Part shown: positions 1-7,610 of the stretch, piece after piece
Position numbering within the stretch: position 1 is the first letter of the stretch
How the letters are laid out: each line of letters begins with the position of its first letter
Source of the DNA: Brevundimonas sp.
GTDB lineage: Bacteria > Pseudomonadota > Alphaproteobacteria > Caulobacterales > Caulobacteraceae
Assembly: GCF_018608325.1 (NCBI RefSeq)
Contig: NZ_JABAZW010000087.1
Location: 1-35,825, forward strand
DNA: 35,825 nucleotides
Reading direction: 5' to 3'
The notes under the pieces: model-generated
Told to the model about the DNA's origin: nothing
What the model saw: the letters and a program-made list of their open reading frames with translations, nothing else
Databases searched by the model: none
Position numbers and translations under genes: made by a program

Positions 1-813
1 GGCCACAGCCAGTGCAACCACAGCTACGACAATGGCCGCCGTCAGGGTGCCGTTCTGACGGTCGAACACCGGCTTCATCGTCGCCAGTTTGGCCGGATCA
101 ATATCGGGCCGCAGGTTATTGTCGCGCTTCAGCCCGCGATAGGGAATGACCATGTCGTCGAACAGACCGGCCTCCCATGCGGCGGCGGCGTTGCGGTGGC
201 TGGCGACGGCCAGGGCGTCCTGATCCTCACGCGCGATGTTCCAGCGCTTGGCCATCAATTCACAATGTTCGCCCATCGACAGACCGGTGCGGGGTTCGGC
301 GTTGCGCGGCGGTTCAGGCTTGAACGGCGCGGTCAGGCCTGCGCCCAGCAGGGCCTTGATCCGACCGCCGGTCGTCTTTTCCCGATTCGCGGCCAGCAGG
401 GCCTTTCGGAACTTCTCGTTCAGGCCGATGGGCGCGTCCGAAGTCGTGTCCACTCCGCCCGCGATCCCGACCTCGATCTGGCCCAGGGCGATCTTGTTGG
501 CGACCAGAATGGCGGCCTCCAGCCCGGTGCCGCAGGCCTGAGACACATCATAGGCCGGGGTGTCGGCGCCGATGCTGGTCCCCAGCACGCTTTCGCGGGT
601 CAGGGCGATGTCGCGTGACAGCTTCAGCACCGCGCCCGCCGCCACCTCGCCCAGTCGCTGGCCGTGCAGGTCGAAACGGTCGGCCAGCCCCTGCAGGGCG
701 GCGGTCAGCATGTCCTGATTGGACGCCTCGGCATAGGCGGTGTTGGACCGCGCGAAGGGAATGCGGACGCCGCCGATGATGGCCACGCGGCGCGGTGCGG
801 ACAGGGTCGTCAT
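1..813 (-). CDS. Acetyl-CoA acetyltransferase / 3-ketoacyl-CoA thiolase, partial (C-terminus beyond left edge)
   Basis: Thiolytic cleavage of 3-ketoacyl-CoA, the last step of beta-oxidation. Translated from ATG at 813, the protein opens MTTLSAPRRVAIIGGVRIPF and carries the thiolase nucleophile in SQACGTGLEA (Cys about residue 94), followed by the NKIALGQIEVGIAGGVD and MGEHCELMAKRWNI blocks typical of FadA/FadI thiolases. The start overlaps the upstream MaoC stop by 4 bp (ATGA), so it is the last visible gene of the fatty acid operon. 271 codons are visible. After GTLTAA (codon ending at base 34) the usual thiolase continuation N-S/T-x-x-L-x-D-G-A is replaced by a hydrophobic stretch in bases 1-33, so either the gene is broken at the very edge or those bases are foreign or erroneous. 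Family assignment is firm; substrate length is not known. Confidence 0.9.
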   Translation of the reverse strand, partial: MTTLSAPRRVAIIGGVRIPFARSNTAYAEASNQDMLTAALQGLADRFDLHGQRLGEVAAGAVLKLSRDIALTRESVLGTSIGADTPAYDVSQACGTGLEAAILVANKIALGQIEVGIAGGVDTTSDAPIGLNEKFRKALLAANREKTTGGRIKALLGAGLTAPFKPEPPRNAEPRTGLSMGEHCELMAKRWNIAREDQDALAVASHRNAAAAWEAGLFDDMVIPYRGLKRDNNLRPDIDPAKLATMKPVFDRQNGTLTAAIVVAVVALAVA

Positions 814-1718
814 GATGATGGAGCCTCTGACGGCGATGATGAAAAGTCGGGCGACAGGTTCAGCCGCCCCCGCATATGGGTGCGCGCACCGGCCATGTCC
901 CGCACCTCAAACAGAGTGATCGTCCTGATCGGCGGCGCGGCCTGAAGCACGATCGTGTCGCCTAAAAACACAGGCGAGCGGAAGCTGGCCTCGACCTCCG
1001 CCGTCTCCAATGGGGCTTGCGGCGACAGGGCGGCGATGGCGCGCGCCTTGGTCCACATGCCGTGCGCGATGGGTCGCCGAAACCCGAACAGCCGCGCGCC
1101 GATGCCCGAGGTATGGATCGGATTGGCGTCGCCGGACACCGCCGCATAGCGCCGCCCCAGATCAGGCGCGGGGCTCCAGGTCTCCAGCACCGACGCCACC
1201 GGCTGATCGTTCAGAACAGGCATAGGCGCGCCCTGTCCCTTCGGCCCCAGCTTCAGATAGAGGCTCTGGCCTTCCCACACCGTCTGGCCATCCCGCGTCG
1301 CTTCGGTCGTCAGGGCGAAGGCCTGCCCCTTGTCGTGTGCCAACAGGGGCCCGACGCGCGTGGTCAGGATCAGACGCTGACCGGCCTCAAGCCGCGCCAT
1401 CTGGCGGATGCGGTTGTGAACATGCACCAGCCCCACCGCCGGATAGGGGAAGTCCGCACCCAGCATGATCCGCATCTGCAGTGGAAACGACAGGATATGC
1501 GGCCAGGTGATCGGCACGCCCTGTTCGGATGAGAAACCACACAGACGGGCGTATGCGTCGATGACCTCCGGCTCCAGAACCACCTCTCGCTGCAGCGCCC
1601 GGCGCGGCAGCACCGGCTGGGCAGGCGTCTTGCGCAGCAGGCCGCGCACCGCACCGCCGACCACCGCCAGACCGGACAGAGGTGCGTCGAACCGTTCGAC
1701 CACGTTGTTCCCGGTCAT
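810..1718 (-). CDS. MaoC-family (R)-specific enoyl-CoA hydratase / acyl dehydratase
   Basis: Likely hydrates trans-2-enoyl-CoA to (R)-3-hydroxyacyl-CoA. The 302-residue protein has the length of double hot-dog MaoC-type hydratases. The C-terminal half holds the hydratase-2 motif: Y-A-A-V-S-G-D-A-N-P-I-H, followed by the FGFRRPIAHGMW stretch. The Asp and His of GDxNPxH are the expected catalytic pair. Its ATG overlaps the stop of the upstream reductase by 4 bp (1715-1718) and its own stop overlaps the thiolase start by 4 bp, so translation is probably coupled. Coding between an acyl-CoA dehydrogenase/FabG pair and a thiolase fits a beta-oxidation hydratase that replaces the classical FadB/FadJ crotonase domain; that stereochemistry is inferred from family, not seen directly. 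Confidence 0.88.
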   Translation of the reverse strand: MTGNNVVERFDAPLSGLAVVGGAVRGLLRKTPAQPVLPRRALQREVVLEPEVIDAYARLCGFSSEQGVPITWPHILSFPLQMRIMLGADFPYPAVGLVHVHNRIRQMARLEAGQRLILTTRVGPLLAHDKGQAFALTTEATRDGQTVWEGQSLYLKLGPKGQGAPMPVLNDQPVASVLETWSPAPDLGRRYAAVSGDANPIHTSGIGARLFGFRRPIAHGMWTKARAIAALSPQAPLETAEVEASFRSPVFLGDTIVLQAAPPIRTITLFEVRDMAGARTHMRGRLNLSPDFSSSPSEAPSS

Positions 1719-3043
1719 GCGCCCAGCAGGCTCTGGCCGCAGACGCGCACCACCTGCCCGTTGACGCCGCCCGACTGCGGCTCGGCCAGCCAGGCGATGG
1801 TCTCGGCGACATCCACCGGGTGACCGCCCTGTCCCATGCTGTTCATCCGCCGCCCGGCCTCACGAATGGCGAAGGGAATGGCGGCGGTCATCTGGGTTTC
1901 GATAAAGCCCGGCGCCACCGCATTGATGGTGATCCCCTGCGCCGCCAGTTGCGGGGCCAAGCGGCGAACCGCGCCGATCCAGCCCGCCTTGGACAGGGCG
2001 TAGTTGGCCTGCCCCGCATTCCCGGCGATCCCGCTCAGCGAAGACACGGCGACAACCCGGCCGTTCGCACGCAGCCCCCCGCCCGCGACCAGCGCCTGGG
2101 TGATCGTCAGGGGGGCCGTCAGATTGACCGCCATGACGCTGTCCCATTCGCGCGGCTCCATCCGGACCAGCGTCCGGTCGCGCGTGATGCCCGCATTATG
2201 GACCACAACATCATAGCCGCCCCGCGACTGCGCATCGGCCAACAGGGTTTCAGCGGCGTTCGGCGCCGTGATGTCCAGCAACAGCGGCTCGACCCCGATC
2301 TCCGCCGCCAGATAGGTCAGACGCACCTCCGCCCCCGGCAGATCCAGCGCCGTGACGCGCGCGCCCTCGGCGGCGAACAGACGGATGATGGCCTCGCCTA
2401 TGCCCTGCGACGCGCCGGTGACCAGCACACGCCGTCCGACATGACCCAGAGCATCAGGCGCAGCCGCAACGGGCGCAGACACGCGGATCGGCTGACCCGA
2501 GACATAGGCCGAGCGCGGCGACAGCAGGAAGGCCAGAGTGCTTTCGGCCGCATCTTCTGCACCCGCATCGACATAGACCATGTGCACGCCGATGCTGCGC
2601 CGCGCCTCCTTGGCCAGCGAGCGGACGAACCCCTCCAGACCGCGCTGGATCGCCTCGCCCTCGGCGTCCATCATGGCGTCCGGCGGGGTTCCGATGACGA
2701 CGATGCGTCCATGTTCGACCACCGACCGCACCGCCTGATGGAAGAAGCGATACAAGGTCTGGACAGATGCGGCGTCAGCGCAGGCCGTGGCGTCGAACAC
2801 CAGTGCGCCGTAACGCACATCCGGCGACCAGTCGGCATGGACCACCTGCGCGTTGGCGACGGCAAGACGGGTCAGGACAGCCGCCATCCGCCCCTCTCCA
2901 TAGCCGCCCGACAGCAGCGGCCCGACAACGCCCGCCCCCGCATCCGCCCGTCTTTGCAACGGCGCGGGGCGCGGCAGGCCCAGAGTTCCCGTCAGCCAAC
3001 CTCCGACGCCCGAGTTGGCGAAATCCAGATAGCGGTCGCTCAT
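1715..3043 (-). CDS. High-molecular-weight FabG-type short-chain dehydrogenase (3-oxoacyl reductase / 3-hydroxyacyl-CoA dehydrogenase)
   Basis: 442 residues, about 190 longer than a standard FabG. The N-terminal ~200 residues look like a degenerate Rossmann domain, and the C-terminal half is a complete classical SDR: cofactor loop TGASQGIGEA, NAG motif in VVHNAGITRD, and catalytic Ser with YALSK (Tyr-x-x-x-Lys) in VAVSSLSGIAGNAGQANYA. This layout is that of mycobacterial FabG4, a CoA-active, (R)-specific reductase. In this operon it probably runs as an (R)-3-hydroxyacyl-CoA dehydrogenase between the MaoC hydratase and the thiolase. Its ATG overlaps the FadE stop by one base (TGATG at 3045-3041). 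The name 3-oxoacyl-ACP reductase would be the automatic annotation; the ACP role is less likely from context. Confidence 0.88.
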   Translation of the reverse strand: MSDRYLDFANSGVGGWLTGTLGLPRPAPLQRRADAGAGVVGPLLSGGYGEGRMAAVLTRLAVANAQVVHADWSPDVRYGALVFDATACADAASVQTLYRFFHQAVRSVVEHGRIVVIGTPPDAMMDAEGEAIQRGLEGFVRSLAKEARRSIGVHMVYVDAGAEDAAESTLAFLLSPRSAYVSGQPIRVSAPVAAAPDALGHVGRRVLVTGASQGIGEAIIRLFAAEGARVTALDLPGAEVRLTYLAAEIGVEPLLLDITAPNAAETLLADAQSRGGYDVVVHNAGITRDRTLVRMEPREWDSVMAVNLTAPLTITQALVAGGGLRANGRVVAVSSLSGIAGNAGQANYALSKAGWIGAVRRLAPQLAAQGITINAVAPGFIETQMTAAIPFAIREAGRRMNSMGQGGHPVDVAETIAWLAEPQSGGVNGQVVRVCGQSLLGA

Positions 3044-5535
3044 CAGGCCGCCTTCTTCTTCGTCTTGGCCAGGGCCAGCGCCGCCTCACGGCGCGCCAGA
3101 CCAGCCGCCATGTCGAAATCAGCCGGGAAGTCGTCGACCTGAATCGCCTGATCCGCATAGGCGGCGAAACGACCGATCAGTTCGCGTTCCTGCGCGTCGA
3201 TCAAACCCTTGCTTTGGGCCTCTGCCGCCCAGTCGGCCAGCAGGGTCAGGTTCTGGGGCGCGCGTGTAATCCGGCCGCTGCGGATCGCATCCTTCAGCCG
3301 CCGTTCGATGGCCTCCACCTGCGGATACAGGTCAAAGGCGGCGATGGTGGCGGCGATAGGATCAACCTCGACCCGCGCGGTCCATGATCCGGCGACCAGA
3401 CGGTCACGCGCCGAGCCGTGAACCTGGATCAGACCCGCAACGGCGGCGGCGCAGCGATCATTCGGTCCCGGCGTGTTCAGCCCGAACGGCGTCCCGACCA
3501 GTTTCAGGAACAGGGCCGCGCCACGATTGGGGTGGTTGGCCAGAAGGCTGCGCCATGCCGCGCCCGCCCGCGCCAGCGCATCCTGCGCAGCCCAGTGAAC
3601 AAAGGGCAGGTCCTCTGCGGGGCGGCCTTCATCCTCGAACCGTTTCAACACGCTGGTCAGGATGAACAACTGGGACAGGATGTCGCCCAGACGCCCCGTC
3701 AGCGCGCCCTTGCGCTTCAGCGCCCCGCCGACGGTCGCCATCGACAGGTCCGACGCCAGCGCCAGCAGGGTCGAGAGCCGCGTCGTCGCCCGATAATAGC
3801 GCCTCAACTGGGGCGCCGCATCGACCGGCGCACCGATGAAGACGCCGCCGGTCAGGCCGAAGGTCAAAGCCCGCGCCATGTTGCGGAACAGGAAGCCGAC
3901 ATAGCCGAACAGGGCCGCATCAAACGGCTTCACCTCGCCCGCGCCCGCCGTCCGCATCAGGGTCAGGACATAGGGGTGGCAGCGGATCGCCCCCTGACCA
4001 TAGATGATCAGGGTGCGGGTCATGATGTTGGCGCCCTCGACCGTAATAGCGACCGGAATCTGCTGATAGGCGCGGGCCAGGAAGTTGCCCGGTCCCATGC
4101 AGACGCCCTTGCCGCCGATCACATCCATGCCGTCGTTGATGACGGTGCGGGCGCGTTCGGTGACATGATATTTGGCGATGGCCGAGACGACCGAGGGCTT
4201 TTCGCCCTGATCCAGCGCCGCCGCCGCCAGACGCCGCACGGCGTCGGTCGCGTACAGATGCCCCGCCATTCGGGCCAGGGCCTCCTGCACGCCCTCGAAG
4301 GCCCCGATAGGCTGGTTGAACTGACGGCGGATGGCGACATAGGCCCCGACCATGCCGACGGCCAGCTTGGACATGCCGACATTGGATGACGGCAGCGAAA
4401 TCGCCCGCCCCGCCGCCAGACATTCCATCAACATCCGCCAGCCCGCGCCGACCTGTTCGCGTCCGCCGATCACCATCTCCATCGGCACGAAGACATCATC
4501 TCCGCTGGTCGGACCGTTCTGGAAGACGGCGTTCAGGGGCCAGTGGCGCCGCCCGATGTTCACGCCCGGATGATCGCGCGGGATCAGCACGCAGGTGATG
4601 CCCGGCTCAGCCTCGTCGCCCAGCAGGCCTTCCGGGTCGATGGCGCGGAAGGCCAGACCCAGCACGGTCGCGACCGGCGCCAGAGTAATGTAGCGCTTGC
4701 GCCAGCTGATGCGGAAACCCAGCGTCTCCTCGCCGTTCCACATCCCCTTGCAGACCACGCCCGTGTCGGTGATCGAAGCAGCGTCCGACCCGGCATAGGG
4801 GTTGGTCAGGGCGAAACAGGGGATCTCCTGCCCTCGCGCCAGACGCGGCAGATAGTGGTTCTTCTGATCCTCGGTGCCGTAGTGCAGCAGCAGCTCCGCC
4901 GGTCCCAGCGAGTTCGGCACCATCACCGACACCGCCGCCGCCGAACACCGGGTCGACAGCTTCTGGATCACCTGACTGTGGGCATAGGCCGAGAAACCCA
5001 GGCCGCCATAGGCCTTGGGCACGATCATGCCCAGGAACCCCTTGTCCTTGGCGTAGGCCCAGGCCTTGGGCGACAGATCCTGCCAGACCGAGGTGGTCTC
5101 CCAGTCGTTGGCCAGATCGCACAGATGTTCGGTCTCGACGTCCAGGAACCGCTGCTCCTCGGCTGTCAGGCTGGGCGCGGGCGTGGACAGCAGGCGCCGC
5201 CAATCAGGCTTTCCAGCGAACAGTTCAGCATCCCACCAGACATTGCCCGCCTCGACCGCCGCCTGTTCGGTGGCGCTCATGCGCGGCATGATCTGGCGGA
5301 AGCCCGCCATGGCCGGACGGGACAGAATGGCGCGCCGCAGCGGCCTGAACGTCAGCAACAACAGGATCGGCGCGGCGACCGCCGCAAGGATCACCGCCGT
5401 TTGCGGCGCAACGACCTCAAGCCCCCAGCCCGCCAGAATCCAGCCGATGACCGCCAGCGCCCACCACGCCATCCGCGCCTGATGAAATGTCAGGATGAAG
5501 CCGACGCCCAGCGCGGCGCAAATCCAGATCACCAT
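3043..5535 (-). CDS. fadE: Acyl-CoA dehydrogenase, FadE type
   Basis: FAD-dependent first oxidation step of fatty acyl-CoA degradation. The 830-residue product closely follows Escherichia coli FadE (814 aa) by recall: FRQIMPRMSATEQAAVEAG, GKPDWRRL, PNSLGPAELLLHYGTEDQKNHYLPRLARGQEIPCFALT, GFRISWRKRYITLAPVATVLGLAF, VEGANIMTRTLIIYGQGAIRCHPYV and GRLGDILSQL all have clear counterparts. The first ~60 residues hold two or three hydrophobic segments (MVIWICAALGVGFILTF and onwards), as in FadE, so it is membrane-associated. The reading frame extends to 5583, but the ATG at 5535 matches the FadE N-terminus and follows a G-rich ribosome-binding stretch, so I chose it. It lies 76 bp after the DUF2147 gene in the same operon. 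Electrons would pass to ubiquinone, which gives a reason for the co-transcribed COQ4-like gene. Confidence 0.93.
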   Translation of the reverse strand: MVIWICAALGVGFILTFHQARMAWWALAVIGWILAGWGLEVVAPQTAVILAAVAAPILLLLTFRPLRRAILSRPAMAGFRQIMPRMSATEQAAVEAGNVWWDAELFAGKPDWRRLLSTPAPSLTAEEQRFLDVETEHLCDLANDWETTSVWQDLSPKAWAYAKDKGFLGMIVPKAYGGLGFSAYAHSQVIQKLSTRCSAAAVSVMVPNSLGPAELLLHYGTEDQKNHYLPRLARGQEIPCFALTNPYAGSDAASITDTGVVCKGMWNGEETLGFRISWRKRYITLAPVATVLGLAFRAIDPEGLLGDEAEPGITCVLIPRDHPGVNIGRRHWPLNAVFQNGPTSGDDVFVPMEMVIGGREQVGAGWRMLMECLAAGRAISLPSSNVGMSKLAVGMVGAYVAIRRQFNQPIGAFEGVQEALARMAGHLYATDAVRRLAAAALDQGEKPSVVSAIAKYHVTERARTVINDGMDVIGGKGVCMGPGNFLARAYQQIPVAITVEGANIMTRTLIIYGQGAIRCHPYVLTLMRTAGAGEVKPFDAALFGYVGFLFRNMARALTFGLTGGVFIGAPVDAAPQLRRYYRATTRLSTLLALASDLSMATVGGALKRKGALTGRLGDILSQLFILTSVLKRFEDEGRPAEDLPFVHWAAQDALARAGAAWRSLLANHPNRGAALFLKLVGTPFGLNTPGPNDRCAAAVAGLIQVHGSARDRLVAGSWTARVEVDPIAATIAAFDLYPQVEAIERRLKDAIRSGRITRAPQNLTLLADWAAEAQSKGLIDAQERELIGRFAAYADQAIQVDDFPADFDMAAGLARREAALALAKTKKKAA

Positions 5536-5611
5536 AGTCCCGCCCCCAAGGCCGCCGACCCCAGCAGCGGCACAGCCATTCAAAATTCGATCAAAAGCCC
5601 CGCAACGCCTG

Positions 5612-6049
5612 TCAGCGCAGGCGGGTCCAGGTCTGCGTCCGGCACAGCAGCGGCGCGATGCAGCCCCGCACGGCCAGACGATCTGCGCTGACCAGTTTCA
5701 ATGTGCCGGTCGGCGCCCCCTGCCCCGTTTCGGGGTCATACAGAGGCCCGCCGCTCCACTCCTGCGGCCCGCCGGAAAAGGCCTGCAGCACCAGAACACC
5801 CTGAAGCGGGCGATCCCGCAGGGCGGCGTTTCTATTCCTGACGTCGCGCTGATCCGGGTTGGTCCGCAGGGCGGCGGCGTCGATCAAACGCCCACACAGA
5901 CTGGCGCCGCACCGCTCGATCACGACCACGCCGTTCTGTGCTGAGGTACGCCAGCGGCCCAGAACAACATCCCCGTCCTGCGCTGCCGCAGGAACAGCGG
6001 CCAGAACCGCGCCCGCCACCGTCGCCAGCAACATCAGGCCGCGCGACAT
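5612..6049 (-). CDS. Exported DUF2147-family protein
   Basis: 145 residues. A clean signal peptide is visible (MSRGLMLLATVAGAVLAAVPAAAQ, cleavage probably after AAAQ or just before it), followed by the DUF2147 pattern: GRWRT near the N-terminus, IERCGASLCGRLI with paired cysteines, and the conserved GGPLYDPETGQ and LKLVSADRLAVRGC blocks, ending with W-T-R. Predicted periplasmic. The ATG overlaps the COQ4-like stop by one base (TGATG at 6051-6047), so it is translated with the fatty-acid operon. The biochemical function of DUF2147 is unknown; its place between COQ4 and FadE suggests an envelope or lipid role, but this is only association. Confidence 0.85.
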   Translation of the reverse strand: MSRGLMLLATVAGAVLAAVPAAAQDGDVVLGRWRTSAQNGVVVIERCGASLCGRLIDAAALRTNPDQRDVRNRNAALRDRPLQGVLVLQAFSGGPQEWSGGPLYDPETGQGAPTGTLKLVSADRLAVRGCIAPLLCRTQTWTRLR

Positions 6050-6852
6050 CAGCCTTTTCCGCCCTGATAGGCGTTGCGCACGGTCGGCGGCACCCGGTCA
6101 TAAAGCGTCGGCGGTGCGATCTTCAGACGACGACGCGCCTCATCCAACGGTTCGGCCAACAGCTTTTCGTAATCCTCGCCCGGCAGCCAGGCCGCCCGAC
6201 GTCCATTCCGCCACGCCTGCAACACAGCCCGCGCACACGGATAGCCGGTGCGGGCGCGCATGAACTGGACCGCTATGCCGCCCGCGATCAGGCCGAAGCC
6301 CGCGCTGCGGGTCTGGGGCAGCGAGAACGCCACCACACAGGCTTCGCCCAGCGCATCAGAATGATGGCCGGTCAGCACATGCCAGATGTCGTGAACATCC
6401 CGCAGACGCCGCGCATACCAGGCGCGCGGATGCGCGGCCTCAATTTCGGTGTCGGCGACCTTGCGGCTGTCTTCCGCCAGCCCGTAGGCGGTGAAGTTCT
6501 GCGGATCGATGAAGGCGCAATAGGCGGCGCCGACCGTGCCGGGCTTGAACTGCGCCAGCCATTGGCGGTCCTGCAGCAGGTCCGACAGCTCCAGCCGTTC
6601 ATAGGCCTGCTTGCCCCCCGCCGGAGTGTCCATCATGCGGCGATAGCCCCAGTCCGGCGAACGCCCCGACAGGGCGTTCATGATCTCAAAGACCTGACGG
6701 GTGTCGTCCTTGTCCGCCACCAGTCCGCGCAACGCCCGGAAAGCCCGCACAGGCTGCACCCGGCGCAACGTCGCTGCGGACGGCGGCCGCGACGTCAAAC
6801 CTGTCCCGGAGCCCCCCTCCAAAGAGGGCGAAATTGCTGAAATCGCTTGCAC
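6049..6852 (-). CDS. COQ4-like ubiquinone biosynthesis protein
   Basis: Carries the COQ4 signature HDxxH-x11-E in full: HDIWHVLTGHHSDALGE, the metal-binding segment of the family, followed by GFGLIAGGIAVQFM. COQ4 proteins act in ubiquinone ring modification. The frame is open back to 7071, but that would run through the divergent regulator. I choose GTG at 6852 because GGGAGG (6862-6867) lies nine bases upstream; this gives 267 residues and leaves a 58-bp promoter region. The in-frame ATG at 6912 would overlap the regulator start codon and has no comparable ribosome site. It is the first gene of the leftward fatty-acid operon. Caulobacterales make ubiquinone elsewhere, so this may be a second, fatty-acid-linked copy; that is inference. 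Confidence 0.85.
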   Translation of the reverse strand: MQAISAISPSLEGGSGTGLTSRPPSAATLRRVQPVRAFRALRGLVADKDDTRQVFEIMNALSGRSPDWGYRRMMDTPAGGKQAYERLELSDLLQDRQWLAQFKPGTVGAAYCAFIDPQNFTAYGLAEDSRKVADTEIEAAHPRAWYARRLRDVHDIWHVLTGHHSDALGEACVVAFSLPQTRSAGFGLIAGGIAVQFMRARTGYPCARAVLQAWRNGRRAAWLPGEDYEKLLAEPLDEARRRLKIAPPTLYDRVPPTVRNAYQGGKG

Positions 6853-6889
6853 TTGCCCACACCTCCCAAGAAGGTTAAACAGGCTATCT

Positions 6890-6917
6890 ACATTATTGTC
6901 ATTTACAGCCATGTCAA
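6890..6917 (-). promoter_or_regulatory. Promoter of the fatty-acid operon with overlapping TetR operator (site 1)
   Basis: On the minus strand a perfect TTGACA (6917-6912) is followed, 16 bases later, by a weak -10 TAATGT (6895-6890); a transcript would start near 6882, about 30 bases before the GTG of the COQ4-like gene. Over the -35 and spacer lies an imperfect inverted repeat, TTGACAT and ATGACAA separated by 8 bp (6896-6917, one mismatch in the half-sites). It also covers the start codon of the divergent regulator at 6911. Read on the plus strand it is TTGTCATTTACAGCCAT, which recurs as TTGACATTTACGTTCAT at 7574. Repression by occlusion and autoregulation are inferred. Confidence 0.55.
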
Positions 6918-7525
6918 TTGCAAAAATAGCCGCCCCACGCCGTCGCCGACGCACGCCCGACGAAGCCCGTCGCGAGGCGGTCGCCTCAGCACGTCGTCTG
7001 CTGCTGGCAGGCGGGCCTGACGCCATGACCCTGTCGGCGGTCGCGGCGGACATCGGCGTGACCCACGCCAACCTGATCCACCATTTCGGCTCGGCCGCCG
7101 GGCTTCAGTCCGCCCTGATGGGATCGATGGTCGCCGACCTGAACCAGGCGCTGGCGACCGCCGTGGCGCGTCTGCGCACCGACGAGGGCGCGCCGATGGA
7201 ACTGGTCAACGCCGTCTTCGACGCCTTCCTTGAGGGCGGCGCAGGGCGGTTGGCCGCCTGGATCGCCATGTCCGGCGATCTGTCGCATCTGGAGCCGGTG
7301 CGCGAAGCCGTTCAGGATCTGGTTCACGCCATCAGCGAAAAGATGGGCGAGAGCGGTCATGCGCGTGAACGGATCGGCTCCGCCGTCCTCTTCATCGCCC
7401 TTACGGCCTTTGGCGAGTCCCTGATCGGCGACCCGCTGCGCAACATGCTGGACCAGCCCGAAAACGCCACACGCTCCGTCGTGGCCAGCCTGCTGCCCTA
7501 TTTCGTCGGTCGAGCCGAGGCCTGA
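6911..7525 (+). CDS. TetR/AcrR-family transcriptional regulator of the fatty-acid operon
   Basis: 204 residues from ATG 6911. The N-terminus is strongly basic (PRRRRRTPDEARREAV), followed by a TetR helix-turn-helix, MTLSAVAADIGVTHANLIHHFGSAAGL, about residues 37-63; the C-terminal ligand domain is all-helical by appearance. It is divergent from the COQ4-fadE operon with only 58 bp between starts, the usual arrangement for a TetR-type repressor of fatty-acid degradation (FadR-like in function, ligand probably acyl-CoA; inferred). No Shine-Dalgarno sequence precedes 6911, so the mRNA may be leaderless or poorly translated. The open frame extends upstream to 6701, but that part is antisense to the COQ4-like gene and was discarded. 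Confidence 0.85.
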   Translation: MSIAKIAAPRRRRRTPDEARREAVASARRLLLAGGPDAMTLSAVAADIGVTHANLIHHFGSAAGLQSALMGSMVADLNQALATAVARLRTDEGAPMELVNAVFDAFLEGGAGRLAAWIAMSGDLSHLEPVREAVQDLVHAISEKMGESGHARERIGSAVLFIALTAFGESLIGDPLRNMLDQPENATRSVVASLLPYFVGRAEA

Positions 7526-7573
7526 ACCAGTCGACCAGAGACTGCATCAACACGACCTCAGGGCGAATTCGTA

Positions 7574-7590
7574 TTGACATTTACGTTCAT
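7574..7590 (+). promoter_or_regulatory. Second copy of the TetR-site motif (site 2), overlapping a -35 element
   Basis: TTGACATTTACGTTCAT matches the plus-strand reading of site 1 (TTGTCATTTACAGCCAT) at 13 of 17 positions and in the same orientation. The right arm of the inverted repeat is poorly kept. It contains TTGACA at 7574-7579. A Caulobacter-like -10, GCTGATAC, lies at 7599-7606, though the spacing is longer than usual. The site faces the gene-free structured segment that begins near 7611. Confidence 0.4.
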
Positions 7591-7610
7591 AGAGCGATGC
7601 TGATACGGCA

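Noticed and set aside
1682..3142. Long rightward open frame of 486 codons opposite the FabG-type gene
   Set aside because: Arg/Gln/Asp-rich composition and exact antisense to a gene with intact SDR motifs; a GC-rich shadow frame.
6701..6910. N-terminal extension of the fatty-acid TetR regulator
   Set aside because: The added residues are antisense to the COQ4-like gene and unlike TetR proteins; the helix-turn-helix spacing fits a start at 6911.
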